DNA from: Symsagittifera roscoffensis
Lineage: Eukaryota; Xenacoelomorpha; Acoela; Convolutidae
Direction: 5' to 3'
Assembly: GCF_963678635.1 (NCBI RefSeq)
Contig: NC_087063.1
Location: forward strand, 79,321,617 to 79,385,616
DNA: 64,000 nt
Made by a program: the position numbers and the translations under genes. Positions 41,654 to 55,100 of this stretch are shown in pieces (positions within the stretch are counted from its first letter, which is position 1; every line of letters begins with the position of its first letter). Below the pieces are notes generated by a model that saw only the letters and a program-made list of their open reading frames with translations, did not search any database and was not told the origin of the DNA.

Positions 41654-42229
41654 TTCCGAAAGGGTACCCCTTAAAACTACCCTCATTTTCCCCCAAATTG
41701 ATACACATTGTTTTGAGCTTCTGCTGGTAGAGTTAACCATTTGCATTTTAATATGAAAACTAAATGACGTGTTGATAGTGTTTAGTTTCCTGCTTCAAAT
41801 GATTTTAATTAGCTTTGTTGGTACAAGCCGTGAGCTGTATTTTTTTAAAATCAAATTTTGTAAGGCGAAAATTGACTATTGCATAAGCTGAGACTCAGTC
41901 GTTCTTAAGTGTAAATCTTATTTTATATAGAGAGTTGCAAAAAGAGAGTTTTATATAGAGAGTTGCAAAGTTGCACGCAATGTTGTAGCTGTATCGAATG
42001 CAACGTTTAAAAAATTCTTAACGTTTAAGAGAAGGCCAAGAATGTTCTAGAACTTTCAAATTTTCTTAAGCTGGGCATATTCTAGAATTGTTTTTGACCA
42101 AAATTCAATTCTGTAGACAAGATGAACTCAATTCATTTTCAAGGCTAGACAGTGCCTGTCCATTTTTTCCGAAATTTGCGTTCTTAGATTGATATACTCG
42201 GAAACGAACTAACTAAAAACAGCTACCTC
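41654..42229. other. BOLA1 downstream sequence
   Basis: AT-rich 3' flank with no gene. 42060-42160, including AAGGCTAGACAGTGCCTG, is repeated in diverged form near 48090-48200 and 50585-50610. No clear AATAAA was found close to the BOLA1 stop. Confidence 0.5.
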
Positions 42230-42480
42230 CTTGTTAGAAAAACTAGCTGTTTGCAAACCGATATGCACTATGAATTGTTTAGAAAATTATCAAAGGTTCA
42301 TCGCTTGCATAGGTTGCTTAGAAAAACATAAACTTTTCTCTAATCGATTTGCTCTGTGAAAACTTGAGGTAATTCAAAGGTTCAATGCCTCAATAGCTCG
42401 CTCAGAAAAATTTTTTCGCAAACCGATTTCCCCTTGGAAATAAATTGAGAAATTAGCCTAATTGTTGTGATAAACTTATT
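42230..42480 (+). repeat. 80-90 bp satellite, block 1
   Basis: Degenerate tandem units containing GCTTGCTTAGAAAAAC, TTTTCGCAAACCGATT, a TATGAAATAA-like word and TTCAAAGGTTCAT. The same unit forms blocks at 46010, 48290 and 50680. This block is interrupted on its right by the LINE. Confidence 0.7.
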
Positions 42481-42598
42481 AAATAGTGTTCCAGATCCAA
42501 TGGAATTCTGAACGCGCCGTGTTGTGCGTTCCGTCCAGCCATCTGCTATCGACTTCTATCCTATTCTGTTATTTACTATCGGACTGGAGTCTATCGAA

Positions 42599-43344
42599 AT
42601 GACTAACAAAGAAAGAAAAAACACCGCAAAGTACCCATGTGGCGCATGCGCTGAAGAATGCAAAACCAATACTATCCAATGTTTTGCATGCAAGATTTGG
42701 TTTCATCAACAATGCTCCGGAGTACCAGCTCAAGCTAGTACCCATATTGGAAGAGTGAAAGATCTACTATGGTTTTGTGAACCTTGCCTCATTACTCAAA
42801 CTGAAAAAACAGACTGCTCCCCCATTATCCAAAAACAAGTTGAAACAATATCTGCGCAACTGAACGAAGTTAAAGCACAACTGGACAACATGACAAAAGA
42901 AAATCATTCTCTCAACCAACCCCAATCAGTGCAGACAGAGATAACAAAACGATCCATCCGGGTTACAGGCATTGAGGAGAGTACAGAAGAAAATGTTTAT
43001 CACAGAAAAGCTGATGATATGAAAAAACTCAAAATGTTGCATCGAAGCTTGGTTTTCCTGAACTCAAGGTTAACAGCGTTATCAGAGCTGGAAAGTTTGA
43101 TAAACAACGTCATCGAATGATGATAGTGGAACTCACTAACCGCAGTGACGCTGAACTACTAGTCTCAAAGGCTATGATGGATAAACTTGGCACTTCTTCC
43201 GACATATGGATATCACCAGACCTCTCAAAAGAAGAAAGACTATTGGAAAAAAAAGTTCTGAAGAAACGACGTGAACTCATTGACGCTAAAACAGATCGGA
43301 AAAGAATCAAAGTTCGGAACCTGACTCTATTTTTGGATGGTTAA
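42599..43344 (+). pseudogene. LINE ORF1 protein with PHD finger
   Basis: ATG 42599. A Cys/His module (YPCGACAEECK, CFACKIWFHQQC, WFCEPC) is a PHD-type zinc finger, followed by a coiled coil (VETISAQLNEVKAQLDNMTK) and a segment beginning RSIRVTGIEES, the start of an RRM-like region. A frameshift near 43060 moves the rest (MMIVELTNRSDAELLVSKAM ... SKEERLLEKKVLKKRREL) into another frame ending at 43344. ORF1 proteins of this kind bind element RNA as chaperones. Confidence 0.82.
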
Positions 43345-43361
43345 GCAGTCCTTGTATGACT

Positions 43362-45936
43362 ATGCAGGGCCCCTTCATTACTACTTCTCAATGCCAGATC
43401 ACTGAAAAAACGAAACGGACTCGCCAATCTTACTGTAGACCTTACTCGACTGAACCCCGATTTGTGCCTGATTACAGAAACCTGGCTCAATGAAACAATT
43501 ACTGATGACACTTTAAACTTCCATGGTTATGACTTGTTCAGAATGGACAGAAACTTCGAAGCTTGCCAAAAAACGAGGGCCGGTGGTGTATGCATCTACT
43601 CAGAAAAGAACTCAGAAAAGAACTCAACGCAGTACCTTACAACCCGGAGTTCACCGACCCAGTCGACGCGTTTGCTGAAGTAATTTGGTTGAAATACAAC
43701 CGATCGTATATGACGACTAAAGTCGGATGCACCTACTACCCGCCGGACTCAAAAAGAGACAACGCTTCTGCTGATATATCCTTAATGTGCGTGAAGAATT
43801 GCAAACAAAGTACCCGAACAACACCTTCATATTAGCTGGAGACTTGAACAAATTTAACCATAATCTTCTCACAGACTACTCGGACTTGTACCTACTTAAA
43901 AGCCCCCCTACGAGAGATCAAAACCAACTGGACAAAAAACTTTGCAGTGACCCAAATACTTATAAAGAGCCACAAACACTGAACAGTTTACTCTTATCGG
44001 ATCATATGGCAGTGTTTTGCGAACCAACGACTGAAACCAACCACAGAACCAAGATAACCATACGAAAAACGGGCACTCCTGAAAGAATGTGTCTTGGGTT
44101 GCAATTAGACAAGCTTAATTTCGAGAACCTGGACTACTGCGATGCTGAACAAGCTTTCAACATACTTCACAGAACTCTACTTGATCTATTAGATACTTAT
44201 TGTCCCAAGAAAAAAGTTCGACTTTCTAGCAAAGACCCCAGTTTCATGACAGCTAAACTCAAGTGCCTCTTGAATAAAAAATACAAGTTGAAGAAAAAGG
44301 GAAGGAACATCGACTCAATAGAACTGGCAGTTAAAGACGAAATCAAGAATAGCCTGACTGGTAATAAACGAGGATCAGGAGCATGGTGGAAAGAAGTTAA
44401 CTTCCTTATGGGTAGAAAAGATATGGGTCAAAGTAGTAAGGATGACCCTGATTCACTGAATGACTACTTTGCCGAAATTTGTACAGCCACAAATTATAGA
44501 GAGCCTATCGTGAGTGACACAACACAAAAAGAAACACCTTCTTTCAACTTGAATCAAATATATGAAGGCCTCATAAGAATCTGGAAAACAGCATGTGGAC
44601 CCGTTGAAATACCTTTTTGGGTATGGAGCGAAAACGCACATTCCCTAGCAGAACCGGTCATGAAAATTTTCAACAGATCTCTAGAAACAAATATAGTTCC
44701 CAGCCTGATGAAACGATCTAGAATATTCCCTATCCCCAAAGGCAAAAAACCATCAGAAGCTTCCGACTACCGCCCAGTCTCCATCACTCCAGTTATTTCC
44801 CGGTTTTTCGAGAGAATGATAATGAATTGCTTCGTATCAGAACAGTACAACTACTATCTGCCCAGAAACCAGCATGGTTTTAGAAAACATGCGTCGACGA
44901 CAACAGCAATGATTTCCTTACAACAATAAACAGCGACTTTTCAGAAGACCAAAGCCGACTCTGAGAATTTTGTCTGTTGACTTCAGTAAAGCATTTGACA
45001 GGGTCTAACACCACATTGTCATAGAAAAATTGAGCCAAGTCACCCCAGAAATAAACCCTTTTATCATAAATTGGGTTGCTAGCTTTCTAAAAACAGATAA
45101 GTTTTTACCGAATGCAACAACCGAAAATCTCGAACCGCAATCTTAAGTCAAGGTGTCCCACAAGGCACAGTTTTAGGGCCGATCTTGTTTAATATCGCTA
45201 CGTCAGAATTAGATATGGAACCAGTAAATAAGGCTGAAATGATAAAGTTTGCTGATGACTCGTACATTATCATACCAGTTTATGGATCGCAAGATGATTC
45301 CAGAAACGCGATGCAGCATATTAAACAATGGTGTTCAGATAACGATTTTCTCGTCAACGATAAGAAGTCAAAAGTTACGACAATACACAGCTCGCCCTCT
45401 CAATGTTCACCCCCAGTCTTGAGTAACGTTGAAGATGTCGAAGAAATGAAAATACATTCGTTACATTCGATTATAAACTCACATTCCAGCCACATATCAA
45501 CAATTTGTGTAAAAAGTTATCAAGTTCATGTAATCTTCTGTCAAGACTCAAAAGTTTTGGAATGAAACTATCAGATTTGGAACATATTTACGAGTCTCTA
45601 ATAGAGAGCCAAATAACCTATGCCTTACCAGTTTGGGCTTGCGCAAACATAACTACGCTAAAATCCATTGACTGTGTTCAAGAAAAGGCAATAAAACTTG
45701 GTATCATTAGAAAATTTAATCCTATCGACTCACTAATTGAAAGAACGGATGCCAGCCTATTTCAACAAGCAGGAAAAAACAACTTCCATATTTTACACCA
45801 TCTCGTGCCTCAACGTGAAGACTATTCCACAAGCCGCCTGAGAAATAGAATGGCACATGCACAATATCAGAAACTAGAAAAACACATGAAACTTTTCCCC
45901 CAGCGCGCCACTAGATGCAACCTTTATAAAGTTTAA
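43362..45936 (+). pseudogene. LINE ORF2: AP endonuclease and reverse transcriptase
   Basis: Endonuclease motifs: LNARSLKKR near 43400, LITETWLN, AGGVCIYS, FILAGDLNKFN and LLSDHMAVFC. RT motifs: DYRPVSITPVISRFFERMI, NQHGFRKHAST, then SVDFSKAFDRV and QGVPQGTVLGPILFN in broken frames, and KFADDSYII, the catalytic FADD box. A C-terminal region (LIESQITYALPVWACA) ends at 45936. Frames change near 43600, 43790 and 44930 and there are stops at 44927 and after FDRV, so it is inactive. The FADD box and AP endonuclease place it in the CR1/L2/Jockey group. Confidence 0.88.
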
Positions 45937-46009
45937 TTTTGTTAAGTGTCATGTATTCATAAGTTATATGTGTTTATAACTTAATTAACATTTCTTCTTC
46001 TTCTTTCGT

Positions 46010-46760
46010 CGCATCCCCGAGCTTTTCGCAAACCGACTTTCCATTGAAACAAATTGAAAAATTCAAAAGTTTCGTCGCATCAATCGTGTGCTCAGAAAAA
46101 CGTTGAAATATTTCATGTTATCTCATAGATCGAATCGTTTTGCAAAAAAACTTAATTTTTTAAAGCAAAGCTTTCGCAAACATTTTGTGAGCAAGCTTTT
46201 TGCAAAATTACTTCAAGTATTTCAAGTTTTCAGAGCTTTAATAGCTCGCTTAGATAAACTTAAGCTTTTCGCAAAATTATTCGGTCTAGGAAACAACCTT
46301 AAATATTTCCATATTTCATAGCTTTAAAAGCTTGCTTAGAAAAATTTCAACTTTTCTAAAAACCGATTCAGTTTATAAATTAACTTGAAATTGTTCAAAG
46401 TTTCATAGCTCTATTAGGTTGCTAAGAAAAACTTAACTTTTCGTGAACCGATTTGGTCAACAAAATAACTTGAAATATTTCAAAGCTTTATAGCTTGACT
46501 AGCTTGCGTCGAAAACCTTCAAGCTTTTCCCAAACTGATTCGCTTTTTGAAATAAATCAAAATTTCATAGCTTTAAAAAGCTTGATTAGAAAAACTTCAA
46601 CTTTCAGTCTATGAACCCATTCAGTCTATGAGTTAATTTGAATTAATTCGAAGTTTCATAGCTTCACAAGCTTGCTTAGAAAATTTTAAGCTTTTCGCAA
46701 ACTGATTCGGGATACAAAGTAACTTGAATCATTTTTTACCTAAAAAAAGCTTGCTAAAAA
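46010..46760 (+). repeat. 80-90 bp satellite, block 2
   Basis: At least eight degenerate units. The start word GCTTGCTTAGAAAA recurs near 46331, 46414, 46502, 46580, 46671 and 46748, giving periods of about 77-91 bases. Shared words are TTTTCGCAAACCGATTC, AACTTGAAATATTTCAAAG and TTTCATAGCTT. Short frames here are repeat artefacts. Confidence 0.8.
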
Positions 46761-48059
46761 GTTTTTCATAAGAACTGATTCAATCAACCAAGTTTTTTTT
46801 TGAAAATTCTAAGTTACATAGCTTGAATTATGGCTAAATGCGTGATGTTACGATGTGAAGTTTGAAGAACAAATCTGTTCATATTCGTCGGTTTTTTCAC
46901 CATACCAAATTTCATGGCAATATAGCAACGTTAAATAAGCCTTGCTAAATTGAGTTTGAAAGGGGTGGACTGGAAAAGAGCCGCTAATTAAACCATAGGC
47001 AGACTGTTAGGGTTGAAACGAATTGTTCGATAATTAAATGACTTTCGTTGATGGAAGTGTCGTTATGACATGTTGTAGATGTGGATTTCGAAAACGATGT
47101 GAATTACGAATAACAAGATTGAAACAAAAGTGAGTTTTCATTTCAGATTTTTCATTGAAATATTAAAAGCCACTGTTGATTCAGTTTTTACACTTGCGAA
47201 GCGAATTGTATTACTACGAAGTTTCTTTTTTTTTCGCAATCTATGTCGCAAATGTTGGTGCCACTTTTTGGACACCTTATCAACTTTTGATAGCATGTGC
47301 TTTGACTCTCGGTTAGTAATAAGTTAACATAGTTGATGTATTTCCCATTATTCAAATGAACCGAAAAATAAGCTATTTGCTTAAAAATCTCAGTACAATA
47401 ATAGAAAATTGATTTCAGAAATTTTCAAACTCTATGTATCTTTATGCCTTCCAATTTATTGCATGCCAAATTGTGTCTTTTTGTTCCCACAGACGAAAAT
47501 AACGGAATATTTGTGCTCGAGGTGGTTTTTTAAGACAAATTTCGACTTTTTAACTAGCCATTTTTGACGGAATTTTTATATCATTCAAAAGATATTGTTG
47601 TCGGGAACTTAAATTTAAATTAACTTTTATGCTGAGATTTAATTCGTTTTCGAAATCGTTCCAAATTGGCTGAAGCAAGCTTATTTGCCAAAATTGATTT
47701 GTTACTAGGAGCGAAATTTGTCACTTTGCACCTTTTAAGGCAAAAAATCTCAAATTTTTTTGAAATGTTCATATTTTTTGAAAAATTCATCAATTTTCAC
47801 AAAGGCAACGCAGCTCTGACCTTAAAACGCAGTCGGAACATTCAGGGCTTGGCCCTGATACGAGCAGCCTTGTTGTAGTGATTGCCTATTTGCTGAATCG
47901 ATTTGGCAATTAGTATATGTCGCTGCTTTATTGGTGGCTAGTTTTTTATGTTAAATGAAAGTCTTAATGCACTATGGACGCAACGTTTTAATTTTTTAAC
48001 CGAGGCAAACGTGTAAAAAAACTTAAATCAGAACTTAATTGAGAGTCATTTAGAGCAGC
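46761..48059. other. AT-rich interval, no gene seen
   Basis: Short frames at 47130-47327 and 47666-47878 lack recognisable motifs and have the composition of random AT-rich DNA. Confidence 0.45.
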
Positions 48060-49720
48060 CATCGAGCTCAATGGTTAGGTTAAAACTTTCAATCATTCTA
48101 AGTACTGGAATGTTCGTTCTAGAATTCTATCTTAAAAATGGTCAAAACGCTTTAAATGAGATGAACTCGATTCGACTTCAAGGCTAGGCAGTACCTGCCC
48201 ACTTTTTTTGTCCAAATTGTTGCGTTTACTGGTTCATTCCAGTCTAAAATTAATTAATTAAAAAGAGCAACCTCCAAGCATACAAAATCAACTTTTAGCA
48301 AACTGATGTCCGCTATGAAATAACTTGAAATATTTCAAAGGTTCATTGATTGAACACCTTGATAGGAAAACTTCTACTTTTTGCGAAACGATTCAGTCTA
48401 AGAAACAACATGAAATATTCAAGCCTTCATAGTTCGAATGGCTTCATTATTAGAAATGCATTTTTTCGCCTTAAGATTTGCTTCAAAAAATAACTTGATT
48501 TGTTACAAAATTTCATAACTGGAATAGTTTGCTCAAGAAAAACGTGAATTTTTCATGAAATTATTTGGTCCAGGAATCATTTTGAAATAAATTAAAAGTT
48601 CATCGCTTGATCCTTTGAATAGAAAAACTAAAAATTTTTGCTGACCGATTCGCTTCATGAAATTACTTTGAATACTGAAGCTTAATTGCTTGAACAGCTT
48701 GCTTAGAAAAACTTCTGTTTTTCGCACTCCGATTCGTTGCGCGAAATTAACTTGAGGGCCTTAAATTTCCGTAGCTTGAATAGCTTACTCCTAAAAAATT
48801 CATTTTGTTTGAACTGATTCGTTCTATGAAACATGGAAGTTTTCAAACCGATTTACGACCTGGCTCAGCTTCAGATTTTGAAGTTTATGACTTGATAAGA
48901 ACAGCATCTATTTTTTTTGCGAGCTGATTGATTACGGGAGAAGTGCTTGCTAGTGATTTTGATTTAGTTTTTATCTACAGGGTGTTCACAAAACGTTTAC
49001 TTCACAAATATTTAGCCTATCTTTTTGCAGTTTTGATGATAATTCTGATGAAGCTGGATTTTTTAGTTACTTGTTTTTTGCGGTCATCGAAACTTACTGG
49101 ACTTTGTATTAAACACGCTGCTATTGTACTGACTTTAAAAAAATCGATAAAAAGACCTTCATTAAATGATCAAACTCGTTTTCTCAAGTTCGGTTAAATT
49201 AAAAAAATTATTGACTATGAAATACAGTTTGGAGTTTTCATGGCATGATTACAGTGAATTTAATGTGCGAATTTTCAAGTTTTAGTTATACCATCAAAAC
49301 AGTTCATATAGTTCAGTTGAAAACTAAGGAGACACTACAATTCAGCCTGTTTCCTTCTATATTTTCAGTAAACGAGTGACCCGGATGTAGTTTTGGCTAA
49401 ATGATTTGCAAGATAATTTGCTTAATATGAATGGTGGTAAAATTCGAGACAATTCTTGGCATGCGTTTTTGTAAAAACTAAACCGAACTTGGGAGAAACG
49501 TGTTGAAACGTATGTTCAAGCTCATTTTGCTTGGCTATTTCATATCAGTACTAAAGCAGCTTGTTCAGCACATAATGCAATGACAACTCAAACCCCGAAA
49601 GATTGCGTGAACAAAAACAATCCTACTCAATGAAATCTGCAATAGGCAAGGTTTTTTGTCTGCGAAAAGAGTGGCTTCAAAAAATCAAATATCTGAAGTA
49701 TTCCCGATCATTCTCAACAA
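48060..49720 (+). repeat. Duplicated cassette, copy A (includes satellite block 3)
   Basis: Homologous in order to 50585-52060 (AGGCTAGGCAGTACCTGCCC against AGGCTAGACAGTACCTGCCC, then GAGCAACCTCCA, the satellite at 48290-48900, AAACACGCTGCTATTGTACT and a GGTGGTAAAATTC region). Offset is about 2.4 kb. Its left edge also resembles the BOLA1 3' flank at 42060-42160. Confidence 0.75.
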
Positions 49721-50423
49721 GCATTGATTTCACTAGCAAAAGACAGGATAGTGACTGGAAATGATTTTTCGACGCACATTTTGTAGCGTTCCTGAATTTA
49801 GGTTCATCTCTGACTGTCATTCACTCGATATTGAACCATGAAGATGGGTGGTGAATCGCTGCTATAATCACAGGGCTTCCTTTTCTCAGCCATCTTCTTT
49901 TTGCCCTCCCCGACAGTTCGTCCAGGTCGCAAGCACGGGGATTCGATCTATGTTTTGTTATGCTGTTACCAAATCTCGTCTATGGTTCGAAATTCTGCTA
50001 GATCATCAGATATCTGACGTTTTTCAGCTGGTTTTTAGCGTAGGGATTCAACTTTAGTCCAGGTATCACAATGGGGTAAAATTTCCTATATTCAATAGGT
50101 AATGGTGTTTAAGGCATGAAACAAGGATCTTGTCGCTCATATTTTCATTTTTTTCTACAAATTTTGAATTTTTAGGAATCTTTTTTATTCTGCCTCTTGA
50201 TAGACTTTTGGTTTCGTTATTTACTTCAGAATTTGTTTAAAATTTTGATGTCAAAAAAAATATAATTTAAAATTGTTTTAAGTTTTAATAGTTGTTATAA
50301 GTTAAAATAGATAGAAGTCTAAATTATCTGTTTTGTACATATAGTTCTGCTAATGTCCATCTTGTCATAGTTATCCAAATTTGTTATTTTAACTTGTTTC
50401 TTTTTTGACATTTACCGATTTTA
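49721..50423. other. AT-rich interval, no gene seen
   Basis: No supported frame. The last about 50 bases before 50424 resemble the sequence upstream of BOLA1 (a TTGTTTCTT.TTTGACATTTACC-like stretch ending in TTTTAG), showing that the pseudogene copy carries flanking non-coding DNA. Confidence 0.45.
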
Positions 50424-50575
50424 GATGAAAGCGGGACTTCGCTAGTAATGCTATGAAGCACAGAGATTTACCAGGCTAGCTATGCGTAGTCTTTTTATGA
50501 CGACTTATTCAAGAATCGAAGAAAAGTTAATCAGAAAGTTTGGGACTAACTTTGCAAATCATCAATGAAAGTAAC
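50424..50575 (+). pseudogene. Partial BOLA1 duplicate
   Basis: About 150 bases are closely similar to 41270-41435 (for example GACGACTTATTCAAGAATCG and CAAATCATCAATGAAAGTAA). The homologue of the start region carries changes and a small indel, and the copy stops after the NES codons, missing the rest of the gene. The acceptor-like TTTTAG and upstream bases are also copied, so this is a DNA-level duplication and not a retrocopy. Confidence 0.88.
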
Positions 50576-50584
50576 GATTAAACT

Positions 50585-52060
50585 TTGAGGCTAGACAGTA
50601 CCTGCCCTCTTTTTTTTCCAAATTGTTGCGTTTATTCATTCGTTTCAGTCTAAAACTAATTTATTAAAATGAGCAACCTCCATGCATACAAAAACCAACT
50701 TTTACTAAACTGATACGCGCTATGAAATAGCTTGAAATATTTCAAGGGTTCATTGATTGAACAGCTTGATAGGACTTTTTCGTCTTCTTGCGAAACGACA
50801 TACTTCAAGAAACAGTATGAAATTTTCAAGCCATCATCATTCGAATGACTTCAATTTTAGAAATGCATTTTTTCGCCTTCAGATTTGCTTCATAAAATAA
50901 TTTGATTTGTTACAAAATTTCATAACTAAAATAGTTTGCTCAAGAAAAACGTGAATTTTTCACGAAACGATTTGGTCCAGGAAACAACTTAAAGTAACAA
51001 AAAAATTCATCGCTTGATCCTTTCAATAGAAAAACTAAAATTTTTTGCTAACCAATTCGCTTCATGAAATTTCTTGAAATATTGAAGCTTAAATGCTTGA
51101 ACAGCTTGCTGAGAAAAACTTCTTTTTTTTCGCAGTCCGATTCGCTTAACGAAATAAACTTGAAGGCCTTAAAGTTTCGTCACTTAATAGCTGGCTCAGA
51201 AAAACTCATTTTGTCTGAACTGATTTTTTCTATGACACGTAAAGTTTTCAAACCGATTTACGATCTCGCTCAGCGTCAGTTTCCGAAGTTTCATGGCTTG
51301 ATCGGAAGGGCATTTTTTTCCGAGCTGATTGATTAATGGAGAAGGGCTTTTCCTTCAAAAATATTTAGGTCAATGAAGCCTATCTTTTTTTTTGCAATTT
51401 TGATGATATTTTTGATTAAGCTGGATTGTTTTTTTGTTCGTGTTTTTTTGAGGTCATCGAAACTTAATGCATTTTGTTCTAAACACGCTGCTATTGTACT
51501 GATTTAAAATAAATAATTCAAAAAAATTCATTAAATGCTCAAAATCGTTTTCTCAACTTCGGTTAATTTAACAAATTTTGACGATGACAAAGTTTGGAAT
51601 TTTCATGGCATGATTACAGTGAATTTATTGTGCGAAGTTTCAAGTTTCAGTTACACCATCAAAACAATTCATATAATTCGGTTAAAACTAAGGAGAAACT
51701 ACAATTCAGCCTGTTTCTTTTTCAATTTCTAGCTAAATTGTAGACCCGGGTGCAATTTTGGCTAAAAGTTTTGCAAGATAACTTGCTCCATATAAATGGT
51801 GGTAAAATTCCAGACAATTCTTTTCATGAGTTTTTGTAAAAATTAAACCGAACTTAAGGGGAAACGTGTTGAAACTTTTGTTTGAGCTCATTTTGCTCAG
51901 CTGTTTCAAATCAGTAGTATGGCAGTTTGTTCAGCACATAATGAGGTGACAACTTATCAAACCACGAAATATTGCGTGAACAAAAAAGCAAGGCTTTTAT
52001 TGAAATCTGCAATAGTTTTTTCGTCTGCGAAAAGGATGGCTTCATAAAGTCAAATATCTG
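50585..52060 (+). repeat. Duplicated cassette, copy B (includes satellite block 4)
   Basis: Second copy of the cassette at 48060-49720, directly behind the BOLA1 fragment; the satellite part is at 50680-51300. In the BOLA1 locus the same flank (42130 on) follows the gene with about 700 bases more in between, so the duplicate carries an internal deletion. Confidence 0.75.
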
Positions 52061-52199
52061 TGAAATAAGAAAGATTAATAAAAACTTGTTTTGAAAACAA
52101 CCTGTAGTTTGTAATAATGTTAAATATATTCCTGATCATTTTCAACAAGGATTGGTTTCACAGGGGAAGTTTTTTTCCCAAGGAAAGTCTTGAAATTAG

Positions 52200-55100
52200 T
52201 TTGCGCTCAATGTTCCATTTTAGCGGTTTGGCTTCCGTTTTCCTTTTTTATCTCACTAAAAATAATTTTCTAAGTGGAAGGCTTTTTACGCTCCCTGGTA
52301 TCTAAAAGTATCTGGTGCACAAATTTGAATGACCTGTATCTTTTTTTTTAAAATGACTGTACCATAGATTTTGCAGGAGTAAATAGTTTTTTTCATCCTG
52401 GTTTTTGTTGCTGGGTTATTTTTTAATCGAAAAAAGGTCAAAGATTTTAAATTTCAAGAAAAGTTGGCTTTTGTTTAATTTCATTTTCTTTATAAAATTC
52501 GCAGCTTTTGCGAAGCTCCTTTATTTCGTTCTCTAATGGTTTATTGTTTGACTCCAAGATTTAAAATGTTCCTACGCACAAAATACGCTTAATTTACAAA
52601 ACTTCAAAGCACTTTAAAAACTAGATAAATAATCTCTGTTGATTAATGTTTTTTCTCATAAACAATTGGTAACTGGACTGTTTTCCACATTAACATTTTT
52701 CCTGCAAATCTAGCCCGCCATGAGATACTTGGGTCAGTGTTTCGAATCCCGGCCAAAGCCTACTTTTTCGATAAGCATTTGTTGATAAGCTTGCTAATAA
52801 TAAATTAGCATTAAGTGAATCAAAACTGTTGGAAGAATTTTCTGGCGAGTTTTTGCTTCTAAACTTGAGTGATTATCTGTTAGTTTTTTTAAGTGTCAAG
52901 AAAGAATTGTAGACATTTGTTAAAGTCTGGTATTTTTCTTGAGTTGTTTTCCCAGGGGAAGTCTTGAATTTAGTTTGCGCTCAATGTTCCATTTTAGCGG
53001 TTTGGCTTTTGTTTTCCTTTTTTATTTCACTAAAAATAATTTGCTAAGTGAAAGTTTTTTATGCTCCCTGGTATCTAAAAGTATCTGGTGCACACATTTG
53101 AATGACCGGTATCTTTTTTTTTAAATGACTTTACCACAGATTTTGTAGGAGAAAAATAGTTTTTTTTTCATCCTGATTTTTGTTGCTGGGTTATTTTTTA
53201 ATCGAAAAAAGGTCAAAGATTTTAAAATTCAAGAAAAGTTGGCTATTGACTATTTTCATTTTCTTTATAAAATTCGCAGCTTTTGCGAAGCTCCTTTTTG
53301 TCTTTCTCTAATGGTTTTTTGTTTGACTTCAAGATTTGAATTGTTCTTACGCACAAAATACGCTTAATTTACAAAACATCAAAGCAGTTTAAAAACTAGA
53401 TAAATAATCTCTGTTGATTATTGTTTTCTCATATACAATTGGTAACTGGACTGTTTTCCCCATTAACATTTTTTCCTGCAAATCTAGCCCGCCTTGAGAT
53501 ACTTGGGTCAGGGTTTCGAATCCCGGCCGAAGCATACTTTTTCGATACGCATTTAATTGAAATTTTATTGGCATTCTTAAATGATCGGAGTTTCGTTTGT
53601 TGACTGAATTTAAATGGAGAATATTTGAAAGTCACTCTTAAACCAGTCTTTAAGTTTACGAAATAGGACTATCTTACGTTCCTTCTCGTTTTTTTTGCCT
53701 AAATGCTTTCGGTCAGTTTCGGGATCAAAACAGTCCTAAAACACAATCGCCTGCAAATCTGTAAATCTGCAAAAGGTAAATCAGCATTTAGTTCCGCTCA
53801 TCAACGTACAATTAGGACGACAATAAGCACGTAGACGACCACTCAAACGAAAACAAAAAAACGCTATTAAGTTTTTTTGAGCTATCAAGTTTGAGTTTTC
53901 TACACTATACGCCTCTTGAGACATTCAAAAACAGAAAATTTCACTTTGCTATAAAATTACGCCATGTCAGCTGATATAATGTATATATTTTTTGACCTTT
54001 TGACTTGGTTTTTTCTCTCTCAATTTCTATTTGCTAACTTGCAATCCCATGCTTTCTCTGTATCACAAATATTGCAGAGCGTCGCTTCACCTCTGTTGAA
54101 TTTTTTTATACGAATTGCCAGTGATGTCTCTGTGGGGAAGCTCAGCCTGGTCTCTGTGTTACATATGCGATCAGTGAGTTTGATCAAGCCGGCTACTGGA
54201 ACCAACTATGCCGTGATATCCACCCATGCTGGAGAACATGATTTTTTTCTGAAATAGCCTGGCAATTTGCTTTCACTTGAAAGTTTCTAGAAAAGTTTAG
54301 AATCGATGTCTGCGAAGTCGGGCTAAGGAGCCTTCGATTTAGTTGCCGCGTGTTTTTTATATTTTGGACATTGTTTTTGTAAAACTTCAAAGCACTTTAA
54401 AAACTAGATAAATAACCTCTGCTGATTAATGTTTTTTTTCTCATAAACAATTGGTAACTGGACTGTTTTCCACATTAACATTTTTCCTGCAAATCTAGCC
54501 CGCCTTGAGATACTTGGGTCAGTGTTTCGAATTCCGGCCAAAGCCTACTTTTTCGATAAGCATTTGTTGATAAGCTTGCTAATAATAAATTAGCATTAAG
54601 TGAATCAAAACTGTTGGAAGAATTTTCTGGCGAGTTTTTGCTTCTAAACTTGAGTGATTATCTGTTAGTTTTTTTAAGTGTCAAGAAAGAATTGTAGACA
54701 TTTGTTAAAGTCTGGTATTTTTCTTGAGTTGTTTTCCCAGGGGAAGTCTTGAATTTAGTTTGCGCTCAATGTTCCATTTTAGCGGTTTGGCTTTTGTTTT
54801 CCTTTTTTATTTCACTAAAAATAATTTGCTAAGTGAAAGTTTTTTTATGCTCCCTGGTATCTAAAGGTATCTGGTGCACACATTTGAATGACCGGTATCT
54901 TTTTTTTAAATGACTTTACCACAGATTTTGTAGGAGAAAAATAGTTTTTTTTTTCATCCTGATTTTTGTTGCTGGGTTATTTTTTAATCGAAAAAAGGTC
55001 AAAGATTTTAAAATTCAAGAAAAGTTGGCTATTGACTATTTTCATTTTCTTTATAAAATTCGCAGCTTTTGCGAAGCTCCTTTTTGTCTTTCTCTAATGG

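Larger units (their letters stand above)
42490..46000 (+). mobile_element. Degenerate CR1/Jockey-type LINE
   Basis: ORF1 (PHD finger, coiled coil, RNA-binding-like region) is followed by ORF2 with an AP-type endonuclease and an RT, interrupted by several frameshifts and stops. The 3' end has a short CTTCTTCTTCTT run near 45995, as in LINEs that end in microsatellites. It lies inside the 80-90 bp satellite, which resumes at about 46010. Precise ends and target duplication were not determined. Confidence 0.85.

Noticed and set aside
53964-54257. 97-codon frame repeated in the tandem units as a real gene
   Set aside because: Conservation is explained by recent duplication, the frame is altered in one copy, and no family was recognised.
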